46,769 bases of DNA from Burkholderia diffusa (GTDB lineage: Bacteria > Pseudomonadota > Gammaproteobacteria > Burkholderiales > Burkholderiaceae), in NCBI RefSeq assembly GCF_902499115.1, contig NZ_CABVPN010000040.1:1-46769 (forward strand). Reading direction: 5' to 3'. Positions 24,698 to 33,413 of the stretch are shown here, piece by piece. The translations under genes were made by a program, and so were the position numbers. Within the stretch, counting starts at the first letter, position 1; the number at the start of each line of letters is the position of its first letter. The notes under the pieces are model-generated. The model did not search any database. It saw nothing but the letters and a program-made list of their open reading frames with translations, and had not been told where the DNA came from.

Positions 24698-24817
24698 CAC
24701 GCACGCGATCCTGCACGGCACGGAAAGATTCCGTAGCAATTTTCCCGTCAACTTTCAGATGCCTGCTGCCGTTGTACCGGCATCCGCACCGCCGGTGCGT
24801 TCCGGGAGTCCACGACG

Positions 24818-26302
24818 ATGAAAGCGAACGCTGCCGCCCCGGCATCGCCCGCGATGCAGGCGCCGCTCGACGCCGACGATGCGCTGTTCTTCCTGAGCCG
24901 CACCGGCTTTTCTCCCGCACCGGCCGAGGTCGCCCGCATCGTCGGGATGACGCGCGCGCAAGTCGTGGCCGATACGCTCGGCAACGTGCGCCGCGACCCC
25001 GTGACGACCTGGCCCGACTGGCTCGCCGAGCTGCCGCCGACCCGCGCACAGCGACAGGCGCTGACCCCCGACATGCGGCGCGACGAGCAGCGCGAACGCA
25101 ATCGCCGCTACGATGCGTTGCGCGCGGCGTGGGTCAACGAGATGGTCGTGACGCCGACGCCGCTCACCGAGCGCATGACGCTGTTCTGGCACGGGCATTT
25201 CACATCCGGGCAGGACAAGGTCCCGTATCCGCAGACGATGGCCGCGCAAAATGCGCTGTTTCGCCGCGAGGCGCTCGGCAACTTCGGCACGCTCCTGCAT
25301 GCGGTCGCGAAGGATCCGGCGATGCTTCAGTATCTCGACGGGGCGAGTAACCGCAAGGGCCGTCCGAACGAGAATTTCGCGCGCGAAGTGATGGAGCTGT
25401 TCACGCTCGGCGAAGGGCATTACACGCAGCACGACGTGACCGAGGCCGCGCGCGCGATGACCGGCTGGAGCGTCGACCCCGATACGCTGCGCTTCGTGGT
25501 GCGGCCCGAATGGCACGACGCCGGCGACAAGACGATACTCGGCGAGACCGGTGCGTTCGACGGCGACGGCTTTCTCGACATCCTGTTGAAGCGGCCCGAC
25601 ACCGCTCGCTTCATCGCCGGCAAGCTGTGGCGCGAGTTCGTGTCCGATGCGCCCGATGCCGGCGCGCTCGATGTCGTCGCCGAACGGTTTCGCGCGAGCG
25701 GCTACGACATACGCGCGGCGCTCGCAGCGCTCTGGTCGACCGACGAATTCTGGGATCCGCGCAATCGCGGCGTGCTCGTGAAGTCGCCGGCCGAGTTCGT
25801 CGTCGGATCGATGCGGTTGTTCGACGTCGCGTATGGCGATCCGCAAATGCTCGCGAACACCGTGCGCACGCTCGGGCAGAACCTGTTCTATCCGCCGAAC
25901 GTGAAGGGCTGGCCGGGTGGTGCGATGTGGATCAACAGCACGACGCTGCTCGCGCGCAAGCAGTTCGTCGAGCAGTTGTTCCGCGCAACCGAGACCGTCG
26001 GCATGCGGGCGCCCGCGCGTGCGATGGCGGCACCGTCGCCGAATGCGCGTGCGCAAACGATACCGGTTGCCGACATGCGCGACGCGCCAGCGAAACCTGC
26101 GCGCGGCGGCCTGCGATTCGACCTCGAACGCTGGCTTGCGCAGTATCGTGCGCGGCCGCAGGCGATTGCCGGATTGTCGACCGAGCTTCAACTGCAGCAC
26201 GCGGTGCTGCCGCTGTCGCCGGTCGCGGCAATCGATACGGACTCGACCGGCAGCGCGTATCTCGAGGCGCTGCTGATGGATCCGGCCTATCAACTGAAAT
26301 GA
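24818..26302 (+). CDS. DUF1800 protein
   Basis: This 494-aa protein has the DUF1800 landmarks: ALFFLSRTGFSPAPAEV at the start, MTLFWHGHFTSG, GRPNENFAREVMELFTLGEG, ARAMTGW, and LFYPPNVKGWPGG with INSTTLLARKQF near the end. The family's function is not known to me. No signal peptide is visible at this start, unlike its partner. The ATG follows GGGAG. It lies 67 bases before the DUF1501 gene, the standard pairing. Confidence 0.9.
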   Translation: MKANAAAPASPAMQAPLDADDALFFLSRTGFSPAPAEVARIVGMTRAQVVADTLGNVRRDPVTTWPDWLAELPPTRAQRQALTPDMRRDEQRERNRRYDALRAAWVNEMVVTPTPLTERMTLFWHGHFTSGQDKVPYPQTMAAQNALFRREALGNFGTLLHAVAKDPAMLQYLDGASNRKGRPNENFAREVMELFTLGEGHYTQHDVTEAARAMTGWSVDPDTLRFVVRPEWHDAGDKTILGETGAFDGDGFLDILLKRPDTARFIAGKLWREFVSDAPDAGALDVVAERFRASGYDIRAALAALWSTDEFWDPRNRGVLVKSPAEFVVGSMRLFDVAYGDPQMLANTVRTLGQNLFYPPNVKGWPGGAMWINSTTLLARKQFVEQLFRATETVGMRAPARAMAAPSPNARAQTIPVADMRDAPAKPARGGLRFDLERWLAQYRARPQAIAGLSTELQLQHAVLPLSPVAAIDTDSTGSAYLEALLMDPAYQLK

Positions 26303-26369
26303 CCGAAACGACGATGAACCGGCGCGCTGCCGCGATGGCCGCGCCGCGCGGCGAACCGAAGGATGCACG

Positions 26370-27593
26370 ATGAACCGACGTGATTTTCTGACGCTGACGG
26401 GCGCCGCGGCCGCGGCGGGCGTGTCACTGTGGCAGTCGCCCGCGCAGGCGGCGACATCGATGGCCGCGGCGGGGCGGCAGCCGGCGGCCGGCTACGCGAA
26501 CGTGCTGATCCTCGTCGAGCTGAAGGGCGGCAACGACGGCCTCAACACGGTGGTGCCGTATGCCGATCCGCTCTATTACCAGTTCCGCCGCAGCATCGGC
26601 ATCGCGCGCGACCACGTGCTGCAGCTCGATGCGCATACGGGGCTGCACCCGTCGCTCGCGCCGTTGATGCCGCTGTGGCGCGACGGGCAGGTCGCTGTCG
26701 TGCAGGGCGTCGGCTACCCGCAGCCGAACCTGTCGCATTTCCGCTCGATCGAGATCTGGGATACCGCGTCGCGCTCGGACCAGTACCTGCACGAAGGCTG
26801 GCTCACGCGCACGTTCGCGCAGGCGCCGGTGCCGCCCGGCTTCGCTGCCGACGGCGTCGTGCTCGGCAGCGCGGAGATGGGGCCGCTCGCGAACGGCGCG
26901 CGCGCGATCGCGCTCGTCAATCCTGCGCAGTTCGTCCGCGCGGCGAGGTTGGCCGAACCGTCGTCGCTGCGCGAGCGGAACCCGGCGCTCGCGCACATCA
27001 TCGACGTCGAGAACGATATCGTGAAGGCGGCCGACCGGCTGCGCCCGCGCGGCGGGATGCGCGAGTTCAAGACGGCTTTTCCGGCCGGCACGTTCGGTAC
27101 GTCGGTGAAGACCGCGATGCAGGTGCTCGCCGCATGCGAGGCGTCGGGGCCCGGCGCGCAGGATGGCGTCGCGGTGCTGCGGCTCACGCTCAACGGTTTC
27201 GATACGCACCAGAACCAGCCGGGGCAGCAGGCAGCGCTGCTCAAGCAGTTCGCGGAAGGGATGAGTGCGATGCGCGGCGCGTTGATCGAACTCGGGCGCT
27301 GGAACCAGACGCTCGTGATGACGTATGCGGAATTCGGACGGCGCGTGCGCGAGAACCAGAGCAACGGTACCGATCACGGTACCGCCGCGCCGCATTTCGT
27401 GATGGGCGGCCGCGTGGCCGGCGGGCTGTACGGCGCGGCGCCGGCACTCGGGCATCTCGACGGCAACGGCAACCTGCCGGTCGCGGTCGATTTCCGCCAG
27501 TTGTATGCGACCGTGCTCGGGCCGTGGTGGGGGCTCGATGCAACGCACGTACTGCAGCAACGCTTCGATACGCTGCCGCTGCTGAAGGTGTGA
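26370..27593 (+). CDS. DUF1501 protein with Tat signal
   Basis: This 407-aa protein begins MNRRDFLTLTGAAAAAG, a twin-arginine (RR-x-FL) export signal cut near AQA at about residue 27. The body has DUF1501 motifs (LVELKGGNDGLNTVVPY, GFDTHQNQPGQQ, MTYAEFGRRVREN, TDHGTAAPHFVMGG), which place it in the alkaline-phosphatase/sulfatase-like superfamily. Exported folded to the periplasm. AAGGA lies upstream of the ATG. It converges with the next gene with only 24 bases between and no clear terminator. Confidence 0.9.
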   Translation: MNRRDFLTLTGAAAAAGVSLWQSPAQAATSMAAAGRQPAAGYANVLILVELKGGNDGLNTVVPYADPLYYQFRRSIGIARDHVLQLDAHTGLHPSLAPLMPLWRDGQVAVVQGVGYPQPNLSHFRSIEIWDTASRSDQYLHEGWLTRTFAQAPVPPGFAADGVVLGSAEMGPLANGARAIALVNPAQFVRAARLAEPSSLRERNPALAHIIDVENDIVKAADRLRPRGGMREFKTAFPAGTFGTSVKTAMQVLAACEASGPGAQDGVAVLRLTLNGFDTHQNQPGQQAALLKQFAEGMSAMRGALIELGRWNQTLVMTYAEFGRRVRENQSNGTDHGTAAPHFVMGGRVAGGLYGAAPALGHLDGNGNLPVAVDFRQLYATVLGPWWGLDATHVLQQRFDTLPLLKV

Positions 27594-27617
27594 CGCTTGG
27601 GAGGGTGACGGCGCGGA

Positions 27618-28451
27618 TCAGCGGCGGCGCGCGGCGCGCCACGCGATCCACAGCTTGCGGATCGGTGTCAGCGCGATGCGCTGGTGCAGCACCTGGTAGC
27701 CGTCGCGCTCGATTTCGTCGAGCAGTGCACCGGCCAGTGCAATCTGCGCGCGCAGCGTGCGTTGCGCGCGGCGTTCGGATGCGGGGAGCGCTGCGTCGGC
27801 GGCGGCCAGCGCTTCGCGCGCGCGGCCCGTCTGAAACTGCAGCAGCTCGGTGAAGGCCGGACTGTAGCGGCGGTTCAGCAGGTCGGCAGCGGTCACGTTG
27901 TAGCGCTGCAGTTCGTCGATTGGCAGATAGATGCGGCCGTGGCGCGCATCGTTGCCGAGTTCCTGCACGAATTGCGCGAGCATCAGCGCGCGGCCGGCAT
28001 CCGCGGCCCACGGTTGCGGGGCGGCCGGATTCGCGGCGCTTGCGCGGGCGACCAGCGACGCGAAGGTGCCGCCGACCTGCGCGATGTAGCGCTCCAGGTT
28101 CGCGAAATCCAGATAGCGCGCCTGTTCGAGATCCATCCCGTAACCGTTGACGAGCGTGCGCAGCGCATCGGATTCGGCCCCGATCGCCGGGTGGTGTTGC
28201 GCGAGCGCCTTCGTGACCGGATGCGACGGTTCGCCGGCGGCGAGCGCCGCGAGTTCCTTGTGCCACCATGCGAGCTTCGTGTGTCCGACGGTCGGATCGC
28301 TGGTTTCCTTGACGGTTTCCTCGAGTTCGCGGCGCAGCGCGAACAGGGCCGTCAGGCGCGGTTCGGCGGCGAGCGGCGCCTGGCGCAGCGCGTAGTAGAC
28401 GCTGGAGCCCGCGGGGGCGGCCTTTTGCTGACAGTAGTCGTCGAAGTTCAC
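27618..28451 (-). CDS. Squalene/phytoene synthase-like protein, altered motifs
   Basis: This 277-aa protein aligns by eye with presqualene/phytoene synthase family members such as HpnD: start NFDDYCQQKAAPAGSSVYYAL, then KLAWWHKEL, LARYLDF-like FANLERYIAQVGGTFASL, and ARHGRIYLP. Catalytic acidic motifs are changed. Where the family has DDxxDE, this has EETVKE (44-49). Where it has DVGED, this has ELGND. It may therefore not be a normal synthase. I chose the GTG at 28451. An ATG at 28520 adds 23 residues of low-complexity sequence. No other hopanoid or carotenoid gene is nearby. Confidence 0.75.
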   Translation of the reverse strand: MNFDDYCQQKAAPAGSSVYYALRQAPLAAEPRLTALFALRRELEETVKETSDPTVGHTKLAWWHKELAALAAGEPSHPVTKALAQHHPAIGAESDALRTLVNGYGMDLEQARYLDFANLERYIAQVGGTFASLVARASAANPAAPQPWAADAGRALMLAQFVQELGNDARHGRIYLPIDELQRYNVTAADLLNRRYSPAFTELLQFQTGRAREALAAADAALPASERRAQRTLRAQIALAGALLDEIERDGYQVLHQRIALTPIRKLWIAWRAARRR

Positions 28452-28554
28452 GGGTGGGATCGTGGCGGAGGCGGATTCGGGGACGCGCGCCGGCGCATGG
28501 CCGGCACTCGAGCGCGGCATTCTAGCACCGCTCTTCGACGGGCGCCGGTAGGGC

Positions 28555-28583
28555 GAGACAATGCTGCACAGATCGGGTAGAAT
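28555..28583 (+). promoter_or_regulatory. Possible promoter upstream of tRNA-Leu
   Basis: A -10 TAGAAT (28578-28583) with a weak -35 GAGACA (28555-28560) at 17-base spacing lies about 114 bases before the tRNA. The leader would be long. The call is tentative. Confidence 0.3.
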
Positions 28584-28696
28584 CTCGCGCTCGCCTGATC
28601 GGGCGTGCCGGTTTTCGTGCCGACACGAAGCCCCGGCAAGTCCCGGGCGCGTGGAGAACGCATCTTGCGTGCCATGCGCTGAGGCGGCGGATATTC

Positions 28697-28783
28697 GCGT
28701 GAGTGGCGAAATTGGTAGACGCACCAGGTTTAGGTCCTGACGCCCGCAAGGGTGTGCCGGTTCGAGTCCGGCCTCACGCACCA
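28697..28783 (+). tRNA. tRNA-Leu (anticodon TAG)
   Basis: An 87-base class II tRNA with acceptor stem GCGTGAG/CTCACGC, D loop with AAATTGGTAGACGC, anticodon loop TTTAGGT giving TAG, a variable arm, T loop TTCGAGTC, and an encoded CCA end. Position 27-43 in the anticodon stem is C-A, a mismatch. It closely resembles other bacterial tRNA-Leu(TAG). Confidence 0.97.
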
Positions 28784-28820
28784 CGAAGTCGAACGTGCCC
28801 CGCTAAGGGCCGTTCCGAGA

Positions 28821-28856
28821 AAGCGCTGCCGGTCGGCTGACCGGCAGCGCTTTTTT
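28821..28856 (+). terminator. tRNA-Leu terminator
   Basis: A 14-bp perfect stem (28821-28834 with 28839-28852) has the loop GGCT and a T-run to 28856, 37 bases past the tRNA. Confidence 0.95.
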
Positions 28857-28968
28857 GTTGGTGCGGCGCCGCATGGAGCGCACACGCTTTCGCAGGCACG
28901 GAAAACCGGCTGCGCATATTATGCGCAACGCCATTCATTCACGTGGGTTGTCCAACCGGGGACCGTCG

Positions 28969-29259
28969 ATGCTCAACGCAGCACGCATGCTGATTTCCGT
29001 TCTTCCCCTGACGCTGGCAATACCGGCGTTTGCTGCCACGCCTGCCGACAACGTCGCATGGAGCGCACGGCCCGTGCAGGCGATCGCGCCGTCCCCGGAG
29101 TGCATGGCCTACTCGGGGCGGCCCATCTCGAGCGGTGAGCCGACGACGACGGAAGCCGTCCTGAAATCGGTCGGCACGGTGCTGGTGGGTTCCGCGCTGA
29201 GCGCCATCCACGGCTATCAGGGGCCGATCGCGAATCCGTGCGCGCACGCGGGCCTGTGA
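28969..29259 (+). CDS. Small exported protein
   Basis: This 96-aa protein has a signal peptide (MLNAARMLISVLPLTLAIPA, likely cut after AFA at residue 22). The mature part has a few glycines, a single Cys pair (Cys in SPECMAY and NPCAHAG) and a hydrophobic stretch VLKSVGTVLVGSALSA. I recognise no family. The ATG at 28969 follows GGGGA. Upstream in-frame ATGs exist but would spoil the signal peptide. Confidence 0.65.
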   Translation: MLNAARMLISVLPLTLAIPAFAATPADNVAWSARPVQAIAPSPECMAYSGRPISSGEPTTTEAVLKSVGTVLVGSALSAIHGYQGPIANPCAHAGL

Positions 29260-29324
29260 ACGGTTCCAGGCCGAACGGAGAGGCTTGCTGCCCGTCGCAG
29301 ATACCCGCCTGCACCTGATGAAAG

Positions 29325-29357
29325 AAAGCGCCGCGCGTCCACCGACCGCGGCGCTTT
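29325..29357. terminator. Hairpin between convergent genes
   Basis: Arms AAAGCGCCGCG (29325-29335) and CGCGGCGCTTT (29347-29357) pair perfectly over an 11-base loop, with short A/T ends on both sides. It lies between the small exported protein (plus) and the small membrane protein (minus). Confidence 0.7.
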
Positions 29358-29373
29358 GTCGTTTCGAGCGTGC

Positions 29374-29604
29374 CTAGTCCCAGAAACTCCGCACCGCGAC
29401 CGCCACGATCACCGGCACCGAGAACACCAGCGGAATCGCGAAATACTGCGCTTCGCGATCGACGATCCAGCTATAGATCAACCACGCCGCGCCGATCGCG
29501 AACGTGATGAGGCCGACCAGCACGGCGGCGATATTCAGTGCGAGCTTCGACGGCTGGCGGCGCGGTTTGTCGTTGGTGTCGGGATCGCGCGAAGACGAAT
29601 TCAT
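29374..29604 (-). CDS. Small two-helix membrane protein
   Basis: This 76-aa protein has a polar N-terminal stretch rich in Ser, Arg and Asp, then two hydrophobic segments (ALNIAAVLVGLITFAIGAAW and YFAIPLVFSVPVIVAVAVRS). It looks like a small inner-membrane protein with both ends in the cytoplasm or a hairpin. No known family. The ribosome site is weak, so the start is uncertain. Confidence 0.6.
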   Translation of the reverse strand: MNSSSRDPDTNDKPRRQPSKLALNIAAVLVGLITFAIGAAWLIYSWIVDREAQYFAIPLVFSVPVIVAVAVRSFWD

Positions 29605-29701
29605 CTGAAGATGGGGCCGGACCTGGCAGGTGTAAAGACACAGGAAACCCTATCCGTACCGATCGCGCAAGGGCCGGCCCCGCATCGTTGGTGAGCGCGC
29701 G

Positions 29702-30811
29702 TTACAAGCCGAACGACACGGCAAGTTCGTCGAGCAGTTCGCGCTGGAACATGACGAACCGCTCGCCCGGCTGCTGCGCGATCGCGAGATCGAGCATCGG
29801 ATCGGCGACATCGGTGCGGATGCCGGCCAGCTCCTCGATGATCGCGAGTCCGCAGAACGGCACGTACGCCTCCGAATAGCCGCCCTCGTGGACGATCACG
29901 AGCCGTCCGCCGCAGTGGCGCTGCGCCGCCTCCTTCACCGAGCGCGTCATGTACCGGTAACTTTCTGTATGCAGTTGCATGCGCGCGAGCGGATCGACCG
30001 CGTTCGCGTCGAGGCCGCTCGCGACGACGATCAGATCCGGCCGGAACCGCTCCAGCGCTGGCAGCACGATCCGCTCGAACGCATGGCGATACGCGTCGTC
30101 GCCGCTACCCGCGAGCAACGGCACGTTCAGGTTCGCGCCGAAGCCCGCGCCTGCGCCGCGCTCGTCGCCGCCGCTGTAGCCGGGCGGAAAGCAGCGGTCC
30201 TGATGCAGCGAGATCGTCAGCGTGTCCGGATCGTCGTAGTAGATCGACTGCGTGCCGTTGCCGTGATGCACGTCCCAGTCGATCACCGCGACGCGGTCGA
30301 TGCCATGCTTCGCGCGTGCGGCCTCGATCGCGATCGGGATGTTCGCGAGCAGGCAGAAGCCCATCGGGCGGTCGCGCAGGCAGTGATGGCCGGGCGGCCG
30401 CGACAGCGAGAACGCGTTGGCCGCACGCTCGGCGACGACGGTGTCGACCGCCGCGATCGCGAGACCCGCCGACAGTGCGGCGATCTCGTAGCTACCCTTG
30501 CCGAACGGCGCGAGATCGCCGAGGTCGCCGCCGTTCGCATCGCTGAGCGCGCGGAACGCGTCGAGATAGCTTGCCGGATGGATGCGCAACAGATCGCCGG
30601 TGGTGGCCGGCGCGGCACCGCGCATGTCGAGGTGGTCGGCCAGGCCCGAAGCCTGCACGAGCGACAGGAGGCGGCGCTTCGAATCGGGCGATTCCGCGTA
30701 GCCGGCGCTCGACGGCGGCTGGACCCAGCCGCCGACCGGGAAGAACAGCGCGTGCGTGCCGCCGGTGTGCCAGAAGGTGCGTTCGTCGGTGAAGAAGGCA
30801 GTGCGATTCAT
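29702..30811 (-). CDS. Histone deacetylase-like amidohydrolase
   Basis: This 369-aa zinc amidohydrolase belongs to the class II HDAC-like group of bacterial acetylpolyamine/HDAH enzymes. It shows RPPGHHCLRDRPMGFCLLAN (catalytic His pair), VIDWDVHHGNGTQSIYY (Asp/His zinc ligands), SGLDANAVDPLA and the HEGGYSEAYVPFCG tail. It most resembles the deacetylase HDAH of Bordetella/Alcaligenes-type bacteria. Natural substrates of such proteins are usually small acetylated amines. It starts 16 bases after the MFS gene, so it is last in a porin-MFS-deacetylase operon. Confidence 0.92.
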   Translation of the reverse strand: MNRTAFFTDERTFWHTGGTHALFFPVGGWVQPPSSAGYAESPDSKRRLLSLVQASGLADHLDMRGAAPATTGDLLRIHPASYLDAFRALSDANGGDLGDLAPFGKGSYEIAALSAGLAIAAVDTVVAERAANAFSLSRPPGHHCLRDRPMGFCLLANIPIAIEAARAKHGIDRVAVIDWDVHHGNGTQSIYYDDPDTLTISLHQDRCFPPGYSGGDERGAGAGFGANLNVPLLAGSGDDAYRHAFERIVLPALERFRPDLIVVASGLDANAVDPLARMQLHTESYRYMTRSVKEAAQRHCGGRLVIVHEGGYSEAYVPFCGLAIIEELAGIRTDVADPMLDLAIAQQPGERFVMFQRELLDELAVSFGL

Positions 30812-30827
30812 GGATGGTTTTGACCTG

Positions 30828-32045
30828 TCACGGTTGGGAGGAAACGGAAGTCACGGAAATCCGCGCGCGCCGATCGATATGGCGCAGCGCGGCAAACGAC
30901 GCGATCGCGACGGCCGTCGCGGCCGCGAACAGCACGTGCATCGTGCCGCCCGCGTCGAGCAACAGGCCGGCGAGGAGCGGGCCGGCCGCGAGGCCCGCGC
31001 CGATCACGAAATTGAGCGTCGCGACGAGCCGCCCGGACGTATCGATCTGCGCGACAGTCGCGAGAATGAACGGCAGTACGAATGTCCACGCAAACTTGAA
31101 CGCGAAGATCGCGGCGCTGTAGCCGCCCGCGTGCGGCAGCGCGGCGAGTGCGATGAGCGACGCCGCGAGCAGCGCGTAACCGGCGGCGAGCATCGTGCGC
31201 CGCGCAAGCCGGCCGCCCGCGCACGATGCGAGCGCCGCGCCGGCAATCCCCATCACGCTCGCGATCGCGAGCACGTTGCCGATCGACCGCGGGTCGAGTC
31301 CGGCCTCCGCCGCCGCGCGGCTCGCGAACGTCCACACGCTGCCGATCGCGAGATAGAAGCTCAGTACCGCACCGATCGCGAGCACGACGAAGCGCCGTGA
31401 CGCATCCGTCGACGCGCCGCGCGCGGCCCGGCCCGACGCGGTCCGCGCACCGAGCGTCGCCGGAAAGCCGCGCGACAGCGGTGCGGCAAGCAGCGCGAGC
31501 GCGGCCAGCGCGACGTACAGCGCGCGCAGCCCGAACGCGGCGAACACGTGCGGCAGCACGAACAGGCCGATCGCGCCGGCGATCAACTGGCCGACGACCC
31601 ACAGCCCGTACACGCGATCGCTGTTCTCGCTCGTGGCCGCGCTGGTCATGCAGAGCACCATCAGCGAGCCGCCGCCGAGCGCGGTGACGGCTCGCAGCGC
31701 GAGCAGCGCGACGAAGCCGGGCATCCACAACGCGGTCAGGAGATTGCCCGCGCCGAACAGCGCGATCGCGCACGCAGCGACGCGGCGCGCATCGACGCGG
31801 CCGAGCCACAGGTACGACGGCAGGGTCGCGAGGCTGAACGTGCCGAGTTCGACGAAGAAGTAGGTGCCGATCTGCGACGCGGACAGCCCGAGCTGCGTCG
31901 CGAGCTGACCGGCGACGGCCGGCGCGACGAGCAGCAGCAGCGGCGTGATGGCCGCGAACACGACGAGTGCGACGAGCGTCGAGCGCGCGAAAGGGGACGC
32001 GCGGCCGTCGGACGGCAGCGCGGCATCGGAGCAAAGGGTTTTCAT
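30828..32045 (-). CDS. MFS transporter
   Basis: This 405-aa protein has about 12 hydrophobic segments typical of the major facilitator superfamily, with the loop between TM2 and TM3 carrying a positively charged motif (WLGRVDARRVAA). The ATG at 32045 follows a GAGA. The open frame extends further upstream antisense to the porin leader. It is 22 bases after the porin gene and 16 before the deacetylase, a tight operon. Substrate unknown. The neighbours suggest an acetylated small molecule or amine. Confidence 0.88.
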   Translation of the reverse strand: MKTLCSDAALPSDGRASPFARSTLVALVVFAAITPLLLLVAPAVAGQLATQLGLSASQIGTYFFVELGTFSLATLPSYLWLGRVDARRVAACAIALFGAGNLLTALWMPGFVALLALRAVTALGGGSLMVLCMTSAATSENSDRVYGLWVVGQLIAGAIGLFVLPHVFAAFGLRALYVALAALALLAAPLSRGFPATLGARTASGRAARGASTDASRRFVVLAIGAVLSFYLAIGSVWTFASRAAAEAGLDPRSIGNVLAIASVMGIAGAALASCAGGRLARRTMLAAGYALLAASLIALAALPHAGGYSAAIFAFKFAWTFVLPFILATVAQIDTSGRLVATLNFVIGAGLAAGPLLAGLLLDAGGTMHVLFAAATAVAIASFAALRHIDRRARISVTSVSSQP

Positions 32046-32067
32046 GGCGGGATCTCGCTGGACGGAA

Positions 32068-33108
32068 TCAGAACAGGTGATACATGCCGACCATCGCGCC
32101 GAACTGCGATGCGCCGGCGAGCGGTGTCGGGTCGTATTCGTAGACGGTCTGCGAACTCTGGCCGCTGTTGCGCGCATAACCGAGGTTCACGTAGGCGACG
32201 GTGCGTTTCGACAGCGCGTAGGTGGTGCTCGCGATGAACAGCGTCGGGTGGCCGATCGCCGGCGTGTGCGAATCGGTGTGATAGACGCCCGCGTTCAGCC
32301 CGATTCCACCCGACGTCAGATAACGGGCGCCGCCCCAGACGATCGTGCGCGCCGCATCGAGGTCGCCAGTCAGGCGTTCGATGCCCGCGTAGAGCGTGAG
32401 CGGCAGCGTCGCGAACGCGTAACGCGCGGCGAGCGTGCCGAGTTCGCGGCGGCGCGCGGAGGCGTCGTCCGCGGCCGACGCGTCGCCGTGCGCCTGATGC
32501 AGCACCGCGCTGATCGACAGCCCGTTGCTGGCGTACTGACCGCCGAGCTCGAGCACGCGTCCTGCGCGCGTATTGCCCGCGACGCCGGCGGTGGCGACGA
32601 GGGCTTCGACATCGAAGCCGGCGAACGTCGGAGACTGGTACTTCATCGAGCGGTCGATGAAGTTCGCGGTCATCGGCACGAGCACGCCCTGGCCGCTGTA
32701 CGACGCGTACCACAGCGGGTCGTAGAACAGCGTCTTGTCGAACAGCACGCTGAACTGCCGGCCGAGCGTCACGGTGCCGACGGGCCCCGCGATGCCGACG
32801 TACGCGCCGCGGAAGAACGCGTAGCCCGGCACGGTCGAGGTGCCGTCGTTGATGTTGAGGCCCTGTTCGAACTTGAACAGGGCGCGCCAGCCGCCGCCGA
32901 GATCCTCGGTGCCCTTCAGCCCGACCTGCGACGGCAGGATGCCGTAGTTCTGCAACTGCACGGCCGCGTGCCGTCCGTCGGCATGCGTCAGGTACTGCAC
33001 GCCGGCGTCGAGCGCGCCATACAGCGTGAGGGTCGATTGCGCGTGCGCGGCAAGGCTGCACGCGGCGAGCGCCGCGGCGGTCGCCGTGCGGATGAAGCGG
33101 GATGTCAT
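32068..33108 (-). CDS. Outer-membrane porin
   Basis: This 346-aa protein has a signal peptide cut after AHA at residue 23, then QSTLTLYGALDAGVQYL, the standard Gram-negative porin opening. Repeating beta-strand-like stretches follow, with typical GLKGTEDLGGGWRALFKFEQ and GTVTLGRQFSVL motifs and a C-terminal Phe (MYHLF), the signal for insertion by the BAM complex. A 16-stranded trimeric general porin is expected. First gene of the operon with the MFS and deacetylase genes, and divergent from the LuxR-type regulator. Confidence 0.93.
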   Translation of the reverse strand: MTSRFIRTATAAALAACSLAAHAQSTLTLYGALDAGVQYLTHADGRHAAVQLQNYGILPSQVGLKGTEDLGGGWRALFKFEQGLNINDGTSTVPGYAFFRGAYVGIAGPVGTVTLGRQFSVLFDKTLFYDPLWYASYSGQGVLVPMTANFIDRSMKYQSPTFAGFDVEALVATAGVAGNTRAGRVLELGGQYASNGLSISAVLHQAHGDASAADDASARRRELGTLAARYAFATLPLTLYAGIERLTGDLDAARTIVWGGARYLTSGGIGLNAGVYHTDSHTPAIGHPTLFIASTTYALSKRTVAYVNLGYARNSGQSSQTVYEYDPTPLAGASQFGAMVGMYHLF

Positions 33109-33413
33109 CACGTGGGGTTCTCCATACCTTCCTGCATCGTTTGTTGTTGGCGTTGTCGCGACGCAGTGTCGGCAGCGGGAAAACCGCTGAACAGTCGTGC
33201 AGATGAACGGTGTGGAAAACCCGCGGTGCACGGGGTGGACGTGCCGCGACACCGCGACGCGGCGTGCTGCGCAGCAGCAACGGGCGGCGCACCGTTCAAA
33301 TGGATGGGGTTGCGGCATGTTCCGGCGACGGAGCCCGTCAAAAATGCCGGTCGCTATAATCGGCCGGTCTGCGTTGCGTGCATCAGCGGCCCGATCGGGC
33401 AGGGGAGCGGAAG
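33109..33413. other. Divergent region, porin / LuxR-type regulator
   Basis: These 305 bases hold both promoters. A perfect -10 TATAAT at 33355-33360 (plus) suits the regulator, giving a leader of about 47 bases to the GTG. A palindrome TGCTGCGCAGCA lies at 33265-33276. I do not see a clear promoter for the porin. Confidence 0.5.

Noticed and set aside
33265..33276. 12-bp palindrome TGCTGCGCAGCA near the LuxR-type regulator
   Set aside because: Short GC-rich palindromes are expected by chance in this composition, and its position relative to the promoters is not telling.
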